The notes beneath the pieces are model-generated. The model was not told the origin of the DNA. It was given only the letters and a program-made list of their open reading frames with translations, and did not search any database. The translations under genes were made by a program, and so were the position numbers. DNA of 5,488 nucleotides from Chloroflexota bacterium. GTDB lineage: Bacteria; Chloroflexota; Dehalococcoidia; GIF9; UBA5629. The DNA is taken from contig VGOF01000112.1 of NCBI GenBank assembly GCA_016875975.1, positions 1 through 5,488 on the forward strand, given 5' to 3'. Within the stretch, counting starts at the first letter, position 1. Every line of letters starts with the position of its first letter. Positions 1 to 5,242 of this stretch are shown one piece after another.

Positions 1-1
1 C

Positions 2-76
2 GCAGCTCCTGCTGCTACAGGTGGTGTGGCTGAGGAGACTGCTCCGAAAAGCAGTACAGAGCAAGCAGTAACATAG
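2..76 (+). CDS. C-terminal end of an unidentified upstream gene (partial)
   Basis: An open frame enters from the left edge and ends at TAG (74-76), giving 24 residues that begin AAPAATGG and end STEQAVT. The segment is rich in Ala, Thr, Glu and Ser and looks like a disordered acidic tail. It is in the same frame as priA and separated from it by only 12 nt, so it is very likely the preceding gene of the same operon. In many bacteria the genes before priA are gmk, rpoZ and coaBC. A low-complexity tail would fit an RNA polymerase omega subunit extension, but nothing in these 24 residues identifies the family, so no product is assigned. Confidence 0.55.
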   Translation, partial: AAPAATGGVAEETAPKSSTEQAVT

Positions 77-88
77 CTTTTCCCTAGA

Positions 89-2521
89 ATGAAGTATGCT
101 GAGGTGGCGGTCAATTCGCCCATTGCCCAACGCCGCAGCTTTTGCTATTCAATCCCACCCTGGTTTGATGTTGGTGTTGGGCAAGCTGTCTGGGTGCCCT
201 TTGGGTCTGTAGTTTTACAGGGGGTGGTTCTAAGAACTAGCGGCATACCTTCCTTTGAAATCACTAAAGAAGTAGTAGGTGTGATAACACCTTCTCCTCT
301 ACTTTCTCCTGTTCATGTTGACCTTGCCGTCTGGCTCAGTGCCTATTATGTTGCGCCGCTTTTTGATTCGTTGGCGTTGATGTTGCCACCTGGTTTTGAG
401 CAGCGGCTGGTTACTGTATTCCGTTTGTCCCCAAGTTTAGGAGACTTGTCCCAGCTTAATGAAGAACAGAGGCAAGTAGTTAGTTTTATTGAGGAGAATG
501 GCAAGGCAAGCTCAGTCGAGCTAAAGCGAAAACTGGGGGAGCGGAGGGCCGAGCTGACTATTCGGCAATTGCTGCAACGTGGGCTAATCGTGAAAACTCA
601 GCAACTTGGGGAGGTTAGAGTAAAGCCAAAGTTCGTTCGTTATCTAAAACTGCGGGCTGAGCTGGACACCGCCGAGGCAGAAATGGTCAGGCTGAAAGAG
701 CACAGGGCTTACAAGCAGGCGGCGGTCATAGAGTTTCTGCTCAAACGAGCTCAGCCTGTGCCTCTATCTGACTTGAGGAGCACAACAGCTTGCACAGGAG
801 CTGTGCTCAATTCTCTCGAGAAACGGGGATTGCTAACAATTGTGGATGTGCCGGTCAGGCGCGATCCCTTAAAAGGTTTCAGGGTAGCTGCAATACCATC
901 TCCTGTGCTTACTCTTTCACAAGAAGCAGCTTGGCAGCAGATCAGCGTCGGGTTGAGACAAAAAGGTCGAGCAGAGCCGCCTATTTTTTTATTGCATGGC
1001 GTTACCGGGAGCGGCAAGACAGAGATATACCTTCGAGCGTTGGCGGAAGTGGTGAGGCAAGGAAAGAGAGGCATATGTCTTGTGCCTGAGATATCTCTGA
1101 CTCCGCAGACTATCGAACGCTTTGCTGCTCGTTTTCCAGGTCTAGTGGCTGTGCTTCACAGCGAGCTATCCTTGGGTGAGCAGTACGATGAATGGTATAG
1201 GATTAAGGAAGGCAACTGTGCTGTGGTAATTGGCCCCAGGAGTGCTCTATTTGCGCCGCAGCCTGATCTTGGCTTAATTATCATTGACGAGGAGCACGAG
1301 TGGACATATAAGCAATCGGATAAGTCACCGAGGTATCATGCCAGGGAAGCAGCTATCCGTCTGGCTGAGCTTAGTGGTGCTGCCGTAATCTTGGGTAGTG
1401 CTACTCCTGATGTTGTGACCTATTATCGGGGCAAGCAAGGTATCTATCAAGTTATCGAGCTGAAGGAGAGAGTTACTCCGGGTGGGATAGCGTCTCTGCC
1501 CGAGGTTGAGATTGTTGATATGCGAGAAGAGCTTAAGGCCGGAAACCGGAGTCTATTCAGTCGTTCTCTTCGTGAGTTGATACAGGAAACTTTGACTAGG
1601 AGGGAGCAGGTAATTTTATTTCTCAACAGACGTGGTACAGCAACGCTTGTAGAGTGTCGGGGGTGTGGCTTTATGTTGAGCTGCAAACATTGCTCGGTTT
1701 CCCTTGTTTATCATGCCGCTTTGAAAAAATTGGTTTGCCATCATTGCCGCTACACATCTCAGTTGCCCGCGTTTTGCCCGAGTTGTCACAGCGGGCAGTT
1801 AAGGTTCCTCGGGGTGGGCACGCAAAAGGTGGAAGAGGAGGTCGAAAGCCTATTTCCTGAGGCACGAATTTTGCGATGGGATAAAGACATAACCCCTGGC
1901 CATAAAGCCTACAGGGAACTTTTGGATAAGTTTCGGAATCACCAGGCTGATATTCTCATTGGAACTCAGATGGTGGCTAAGGGATTAGACTTGCCTCAAG
2001 TAACGTTGACCGGAGTAGTCAATGCTGACACGGGACTTAATATCCCGGATTTTCGGGCTGGTGAACGCACATTCCAACTGTTGTGTCAAGTGGCTGGTAG
2101 AGCTGGACGTGGTTTGGTAGCGGGGAAAGTAGTTATCCAGACTTACAGCCCTAGGTATTACGCTGTCCGTGCTGCAGCCAACCATGACTACGAGGCCTTC
2201 TATGCCCAGGAAATAGAATACCGCCGACAGTTAGTTTACCCTCCTTTCAGCCGATTGGCTCGCTTGTTATTTAGCCATACTAATGCTGGTGTTTGTCAAA
2301 GAGAAGCAGAGAAGATGTGCCGGTCTATCATCAATGAAAGGAATAGGCGTGGGATTCCAGACCTGCGAGTGATTGGGCCGGCCCCTGCCTTCATATCAAG
2401 ATTGCGGGGTCACTATCAATGGCAGATATTAATTTGCGGTACTGCTCCTGTTGAGATTTTGGGTGACATGGCTTTTCCGCAAGGCTGGATTTTGGACATA
2501 GACCCAGTTGGTGTGGTTTAA
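89..2521 (+). CDS. priA: Primosomal protein N' (replication restart helicase PriA)
   Basis: PriA is a cytoplasmic superfamily 2 3'-5' DNA helicase that binds abandoned replication forks and starts primosome assembly. The 810-aa product is close in length to Gram-positive PriA (about 800) and longer than the E. coli protein (about 730). Residues 1-105 form the 3'-end-binding domain (start MKYAEVAVNSP), followed by winged-helix-like segments to about 270. Helicase lobe 1 has Walker A GVTGSGKTE (304-312) and Walker B DEEH (400-403). Eight cysteines, C523, C526, C532, C535, C550, C553, C563 and C566, form the two zinc sites. Lobe 2 carries GTQMVAKG (625-632) and QVAGRAGRG (667-675). All motifs are intact. 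The ATG at 89 is the first start after the in-frame TAG at 74-76 and matches the family N-terminus. No Shine-Dalgarno is visible, so translational coupling to the upstream gene is likely (inference). Confidence 0.97.
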   Translation: MKYAEVAVNSPIAQRRSFCYSIPPWFDVGVGQAVWVPFGSVVLQGVVLRTSGIPSFEITKEVVGVITPSPLLSPVHVDLAVWLSAYYVAPLFDSLALMLPPGFEQRLVTVFRLSPSLGDLSQLNEEQRQVVSFIEENGKASSVELKRKLGERRAELTIRQLLQRGLIVKTQQLGEVRVKPKFVRYLKLRAELDTAEAEMVRLKEHRAYKQAAVIEFLLKRAQPVPLSDLRSTTACTGAVLNSLEKRGLLTIVDVPVRRDPLKGFRVAAIPSPVLTLSQEAAWQQISVGLRQKGRAEPPIFLLHGVTGSGKTEIYLRALAEVVRQGKRGICLVPEISLTPQTIERFAARFPGLVAVLHSELSLGEQYDEWYRIKEGNCAVVIGPRSALFAPQPDLGLIIIDEEHEWTYKQSDKSPRYHAREAAIRLAELSGAAVILGSATPDVVTYYRGKQGIYQVIELKERVTPGGIASLPEVEIVDMREELKAGNRSLFSRSLRELIQETLTRREQVILFLNRRGTATLVECRGCGFMLSCKHCSVSLVYHAALKKLVCHHCRYTSQLPAFCPSCHSGQLRFLGVGTQKVEEEVESLFPEARILRWDKDITPGHKAYRELLDKFRNHQADILIGTQMVAKGLDLPQVTLTGVVNADTGLNIPDFRAGERTFQLLCQVAGRAGRGLVAGKVVIQTYSPRYYAVRAAANHDYEAFYAQEIEYRRQLVYPPFSRLARLLFSHTNAGVCQREAEKMCRSIINERNRRGIPDLRVIGPAPAFISRLRGHYQWQILICGTAPVEILGDMAFPQGWILDIDPVGVV

Positions 2522-2531
2522 TGAACTTCCG

Positions 2532-3023
2532 ATGGCAATTCGTCCAATTTGTATGATTCCTGACCCTGTGCTCAGGCAAAAAGCTAAGAGGGTTACCAGT
2601 ATTGACGGTTCCATCCAACATCTGGTTGATGACATGATAGAGACAATGCGGGCAGTTTCTGGTGTCGGTTTAGCCGCAACTCAGGTAGGTGTGCCGCTAC
2701 GAGTAGCAGTAATTGAGCTACCAGGGGAAGACGTGATCACGATTATTAACCCGGCAATTATAGAGAGACATGGTGAGCGCATTATCACTGAGGCTTGCCT
2801 GAGCGTGCCTGGCTATCAGGGGGAACTTAAACGTTCAGTATTTGTGAAAGTGAAGGCAAAGGACAGATATGGGAGGGTTTTTCGTGTTAAGGGGGAGGAG
2901 TTATTGGCTCAGGCATTAGAACACGAGATTGACCATCTGGATGGTGTTCTGTATATCGACCGCTTGGAAAGCCCAGAGAAGTTGTGGAGGCTGATGCCCG
3001 AAACAAGCGAAGAGAAAGGCTAG
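2532..3023 (+). CDS. def: Peptide deformylase
   Basis: Def removes the formyl group from the initiator methionine of nascent proteins; it is a cytoplasmic Fe2+ or Zn2+ metalloenzyme. The 163-aa length is normal. The three signatures are motif 1 GVGLAATQ (44-51), motif 2 EACLS (87-91, metal ligand Cys89) and motif 3 HEIDH (131-135, ligands His131 and His135, catalytic Glu132). Two deviate from the usual GxGLAAPQ and EGCLS: Pro to Thr at 50 and Gly to Ala at 88. The metal ligands and general base remain, so activity is expected. ATG 2532 is chosen because MAIRPIC fits the family N-terminus. An in-frame TTG at 2508 would add eight residues and overlap priA. The gene starts 10 nt after priA stops and has no clear Shine-Dalgarno, so it is probably co-transcribed and coupled. 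It ends 18 nt from the convergent CARDB gene; fmt, a frequent neighbour, is absent here. Confidence 0.95.
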   Translation: MAIRPICMIPDPVLRQKAKRVTSIDGSIQHLVDDMIETMRAVSGVGLAATQVGVPLRVAVIELPGEDVITIINPAIIERHGERIITEACLSVPGYQGELKRSVFVKVKAKDRYGRVFRVKGEELLAQALEHEIDHLDGVLYIDRLESPEKLWRLMPETSEEKG

Positions 3024-3041
3024 ACGCTGACCCTCGTTAAT

Positions 3042-4376
3042 TTATCCAGTCCAGTCCATCTCAACAACGAACCTGCCGGTTAAACCTTCCAATTCCACAT
3101 TGTAGAATCCGGCTGCGTCCTTTACAACGTTGAATGCTACTCTTTGGCTTACTCCGGGACCCAGGGTGACCTCTTGAATGCTTTCGGCTACTCCTTTCAG
3201 TTTTAGAACCAAGCTGTAGCTGCCTGTGATCTCGCCAGTATTTGTTACTACAGCGCTGATAGTGATATATTCTCCTTGTCTGACGCGGTCGGGCGCGATC
3301 TCTAAATTAGTCACGGAGAAATTTGCTGGCACTAGAGCAATCGATGTAAAAGTGCCTGCCAAGCCGTCTACCTCGACATAATACGTTCCCGGCTCGTCTT
3401 TTGTTACTGTAAAGACGGCATGCTGGCTGGTTCCTGGCGGCATGTCAATCTCGGTAATTCCTTCGACCACGCCATCGATGCGCAGTACCACACTGTATCT
3501 GCCATGTTCAGCTCCGTTGTTGGCTACTATGACGCTTATAGTTACTGGGTCTCCCTGTTTCACCTGGGTTGGCGTGATAGTCAGGTTTCGCAGGTTGAAT
3601 ATTGGTCTGCCTGCACCGGGTGGACGTGGAGGAGCCATTGGACCTGGCATGGGGAAAGGCGAAGGTGCATGCATGGGTGGGTGTCCGGTTGCTGGAGTGG
3701 GTGGTTGCACACCTGGTTGCATGCGTGGTGGGAGTGGCATTTGCTGAGGCCCCTGCATTGGCGTTTGCATGGGTGCCTGCATTGGTGCTGCCATGGTTCC
3801 CGGCATGGTATGCTGGTCAACTCCCGGAAAGGGCGTTGTGGTTGGGAATGGGGATGGTGGTGGGAATGCAGTTTTGCCGCCCCCCTTAGTTTTAGCTGTC
3901 TTACCCCCCTTGGGTTGTTTCTTGCCTGGCGGCATGACGAGCATTACTATGACTAAGAGGATTAGCACGCCTACAATGGCCCCAACGATTATCCACAGGT
4001 ATGGCGGAAACATACCACCGAAGGAACTCTGCACGGTGAAGAAATCTGTAGCACCATCAAGCTCCACGATTTGGTCGCCTGTATTTTCAGCGGTGACGGT
4101 AAAGCTCACTGTCTGGCTTTTCCCGGCTGCCAGTGTTATTTCCTTGCTTTCTTTTATCTCATCGTTTATCTTCAGGGTGAGATTGTAGGTGCCATCTTGA
4201 TTTCCGTTGTTGGTGATGGTAGCGGTAATGGTTACAGGCTCTCCTACCTTCACGGATTGCGAACTGAGCCTCAGTTCGCTGACCTGGAATTCAGCCTGGG
4301 CGGCCACTAGATTTGTGATGATTAGGCAAATGGCCAGCGCTGGTGCCAGCAATAACAGCCAGAGCGGTCTTTTCAT
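3042..4376 (-). CDS. CARDB-repeat membrane protein with Pro/Met-rich linker
   Basis: The function is not known. The 444-aa product starts with a signal peptide (KR, then LLLL, ending AAQA at about 25-28). Three homologous beta-sandwich repeats of CARDB type follow, at about 30-115, 258-345 and 352-438. Each has V-x-x-G-[DE]-x-[VI]-T-I, an N-x-G turn, G-x-Y-x-[LV]-x-L and a V-E-[LV]-[DE]-G strand. A transmembrane helix lies at about 126-148, just after repeat 1. It is followed by a Lys/Gly-rich stretch with seven Lys (152-168) and a Pro/Met/Gln-rich linker (171-257). CARDB domains are usually extracellular adhesion or scaffold modules. Here the signal peptide and positive-inside rule put repeat 1 outside and repeats 2-3 inside, which is odd. 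ATG 4376 is chosen because AGGAGA lies 5 nt upstream; an earlier in-frame ATG at 4427 would place that site inside the gene. Convergent with def. The family assignment is by pattern recognition. Confidence 0.88.
   Translation of the reverse strand: MKRPLWLLLLAPALAICLIITNLVAAQAEFQVSELRLSSQSVKVGEPVTITATITNNGNQDGTYNLTLKINDEIKESKEITLAAGKSQTVSFTVTAENTGDQIVELDGATDFFTVQSSFGGMFPPYLWIIVGAIVGVLILLVIVMLVMPPGKKQPKGGKTAKTKGGGKTAFPPPSPFPTTTPFPGVDQHTMPGTMAAPMQAPMQTPMQGPQQMPLPPRMQPGVQPPTPATGHPPMHAPSPFPMPGPMAPPRPPGAGRPIFNLRNLTITPTQVKQGDPVTISVIVANNGAEHGRYSVVLRIDGVVEGITEIDMPPGTSQHAVFTVTKDEPGTYYVEVDGLAGTFTSIALVPANFSVTNLEIAPDRVRQGEYITISAVVTNTGEITGSYSLVLKLKGVAESIQEVTLGPGVSQRVAFNVVKDAAGFYNVELEGLTGRFVVEMDWTG
3753..3788 (-). 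repeat. Three tandem 12-bp units coding Pro-Met-Gln-x
   Basis: Three imperfect 12-bp units encode A-PMQ, A-PMQ and T-PMQ in succession (about residues 197-208 of the CARDB protein). The + strand shows CTGCATTGG, then TTGCATGGG, then CTGCATTGG at a 12-bp period. This is the most regular part of the Pro/Met linker and probably arose by slippage or unequal exchange, so copy number may vary between strains (inference). Confidence 0.7.
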
Positions 4377-4381
4377 ACTAT

Positions 4382-4387
4382 TCTCCT
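4382..4387 (-). promoter_or_regulatory. Shine-Dalgarno of the CARDB gene
   Basis: The - strand reads AGGAGA, then ATAGT, then ATG. This strong ribosome binding site, 5 nt before the start, decides in favour of ATG 4376 over the upstream in-frame ATG at 4427. It is the only clear Shine-Dalgarno found before a gene in this window. Confidence 0.8.
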
Positions 4388-4415
4388 GCTGAGCCGTTAA
4401 ATTGTAACTTGTAAT

Positions 4416-4444
4416 AATGTACGCCAAAATCCACTGTAAATCAA
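4416..4444 (-). promoter_or_regulatory. Candidate sigma-70-type promoter of the CARDB gene
   Basis: On the - strand TTGATT (4439-4444, 4 of 6 to TTGACA) is separated by exactly 17 bp from TACATT (4416-4421, 4 of 6 to TATAAT). A start site near 4408 would leave a leader of about 30 nt that contains the Shine-Dalgarno. A second -10-like TACAAT lies a little downstream but has no good -35 at proper spacing. The call is weak, resting on hexamer similarity and position. Confidence 0.35.
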
Positions 4445-4471
4445 TAGCTTGGTGGGGGTTGCTGAGGTTAT

Positions 4472-4491
4472 TTGCCAGTTCGGCGTGGCAA
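4472..4491 (-). terminator. Small inverted repeat after the pseudokinase gene
   Basis: A perfect 6-bp stem TTGCCA / TGGCAA encloses an 8-nt loop, beginning 29 nt past the stop codon of the 189-aa gene. No U-tract follows on the - strand, so it is at best a weak terminator or an RNA 3'-end stabiliser. It could be chance. Confidence 0.25.
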
Positions 4492-4520
4492 GTTTAGTGA
4501 TGGCCAGTTAGGATGCGGGT

Positions 4521-5090
4521 TCACGACGGCGCGTGTCTTTGCTGTAGCTGTAAAGGGAAGAAAACGGAAAAGGCATTGTTTTTGTTCCCCCCCTTTTTTG
4601 CCTGGATAACACCACCATGTAGTTCTACAAAGTATTTGCACAGCACAAAATTCAGGTTTTCATCGCAGGTGCTGCTAGTGTCATCGCGCCTTGGCTCATG
4701 GAAGAGGTGGCATATACCGCATTGCTCCTCTGGTAGTGTTGCAGGCTTGCCATAGTGGATATCGATGAGCACAAAATCTTCTTGTTGGTTAGCTGATATG
4801 GATATGTGTTCTCCGGCTGGTGTGTTTTGCGATGCGTAGGACAGGAGATTGAGCAGGATCTGTTCCAGGCGCAGAGAATCAGCGCGTATGGGTGGTAGTT
4901 CTGGGGCTAAGTTTGTGACTAACGTTTGTCTCTTACCATGAATTGCTGGCATCAGGTGTTCTGTGACAGCACATATAATGGGGGGCAGGTGCAGCAATTC
5001 CAGTTCTAATTGGGTATCTGGTGCCTCAGCCTTGATTAGCTCAATGAACTTTCCCAGTTTGGCTTCGGTATCATGGTTCGTCGCATTCAT
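4521..5090 (-). CDS. Degenerate histidine-kinase ATPase-domain protein (pseudokinase or remnant)
   Basis: The 189-aa product follows the layout of a sensor-kinase HATPase domain: a short end-of-DHp-like helix (about 10-50), LPPIRADSLRLEQILLNLL (65-83), and VELHGG (155-160) leading to a final strand AFSVFFPL (173-180). The catalytic boxes are broken. In the N box the usual second Asn is Tyr85 (NLLSYA). In the G1 box DxGxG is H112-Y-G-K-P116. In the G2 box GxGLGL is D143-E-N-L-N-F148. No phospho-acceptor His segment is present, and the 147-bp gap upstream is too short for a DHp domain. ATP binding and autophosphorylation are therefore unlikely. It has five Cys, including CGICH (124-128). ATG 5090 has an in-frame stop 18 nt upstream and no Shine-Dalgarno. 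The frame is open with no internal stop, so either a retained non-catalytic partner protein or a recent remnant is possible. Confidence 0.75.
   Translation of the reverse strand: MNATNHDTEAKLGKFIELIKAEAPDTQLELELLHLPPIICAVTEHLMPAIHGKRQTLVTNLAPELPPIRADSLRLEQILLNLLSYASQNTPAGEHISISANQQEDFVLIDIHYGKPATLPEEQCGICHLFHEPRRDDTSSTCDENLNFVLCKYFVELHGGVIQAKKGGNKNNAFSVFFPLQLQQRHAPS
4587..4599 (-). other. Slippery A6-G7 run inside the pseudokinase gene
   Basis: On the coding strand six A are followed by seven G, phased gcA AAA AAG, which matches the A_AAA_AAG heptamer known to promote -1 ribosomal frameshifting in bacteria (for example dnaX). The zero frame continues the expected HATPase C-terminal strand, so it is the normal product. 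The run is also a mutational or sequencing-error hotspot. Confidence 0.5.
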
Positions 5091-5102
5091 TATTACAGTC
5101 CA

Positions 5103-5158
5103 AAGTTAGCAGGTGGCTTCCGGATATGTCAATACTTTGGCGGTGGCGCTGGTGTCAA
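5103..5158 (-). promoter_or_regulatory. Candidate promoter region of the pseudokinase gene
   Basis: The - strand carries two perfect TTGACA hexamers, at 5153-5158 and 5127-5132. The first has TATTGA (5129-5134) 18 bp downstream. The second has TAACTT (5103-5108) 18 bp downstream, which would start transcription about 6 nt before ATG 5090 and give a nearly leaderless mRNA. That would fit the missing Shine-Dalgarno. Both -10 elements are poor, so this is tentative. Confidence 0.28.
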
Positions 5159-5181
5159 TTTTGTATTGGATTTTGGCTCTT

Positions 5182-5195
5182 GGGACTAAAGTCTC
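5182..5195. promoter_or_regulatory. DosR/DevR-like palindrome (GGGACTAAAGTCTC)
   Basis: The 14-bp core matches GGGACTWWAGTCCC at 13 of 14 positions. This is the core of the DosR (DevR) operator consensus of mycobacteria as I recall it, a NarL/LuxR-type response-regulator site. The flanks allow an 8+8 near-palindrome TTGGGACT / AGTCTCAA with one mismatch. It lies 91 bp upstream of the pseudokinase ATG and 23 bp beyond the distal TTGACA, a position suited to an activator. No regulator gene is in the window, so binding is inferred from pattern alone. Confidence 0.45.
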
Positions 5196-5228
5196 AATCG
5201 GATTATTACTAATGACTTAGTACTTGCT

Positions 5229-5242
5229 AGGACTAAATTACC
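5229..5242. promoter_or_regulatory. Second, weaker copy of the DosR-like element
   Basis: AGGACTAAATTACC matches the same 14-bp core at 11 of 14 positions. It shares an exact 8-bp GGACTAAA with the first copy, 47 bp away. It overlaps the stop codon of the ComEC-like gene. A weak half-site paired with a better one is a common operator layout, but chance is possible at this match level. Confidence 0.2.

Noticed and set aside
751..1865. Short open frames inside priA on both strands (751-1074 -, 790-1089 +, 1447-1686 -, 1654-1860 +, 1671-1865 -)
   Set aside because: The PriA frame is continuous with all family motifs through this region, and the alternatives show no recognisable domains or ribosome binding sites.
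2521..2523. ATG overlapping the priA stop (TAATG) as a coupled start
   Set aside because: It is not in the def frame and does not lead to a recognisable protein.
2508..2531. TTG at 2508 as an upstream start for def
   Set aside because: It adds eight residues not typical of deformylases, overlaps priA by 14 nt and has no Shine-Dalgarno; ATG 2532 gives the family-like MAIR start.
3024..3041. Bidirectional terminator between def and the CARDB gene
   Set aside because: The 18-nt convergent gap contains no inverted repeat or T-tract.
3420..4310. Several overlapping open frames on the + strand opposite the CARDB gene (for example 3420-3956, 3442-3747, 3602-3889, 3769-4188)
   Set aside because: They are antisense shadows of the repetitive Pro/Met/Gly coding sequence. 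Their translations are Trp/His/Cys/Gly-rich low-complexity text without domains, and the - strand gene has a signal peptide, repeats and a Shine-Dalgarno.
4377..4427. Seventeen-residue N-terminal extension of the CARDB protein from ATG 4427
   Set aside because: It would bury the AGGAGA site and the signal peptide behind a polar extension; the start at 4376 explains both.
4513..4755. An 80-codon + strand frame opposite the pseudokinase gene
   Set aside because: Its translation has no family resemblance, while the - strand frame aligns with a HATPase domain across the same bases.
5211..5223. GACTTAGTAC as a further DosR-like site
   Set aside because: The inner half-sites do not match: three mismatches fall within the ten central bases.
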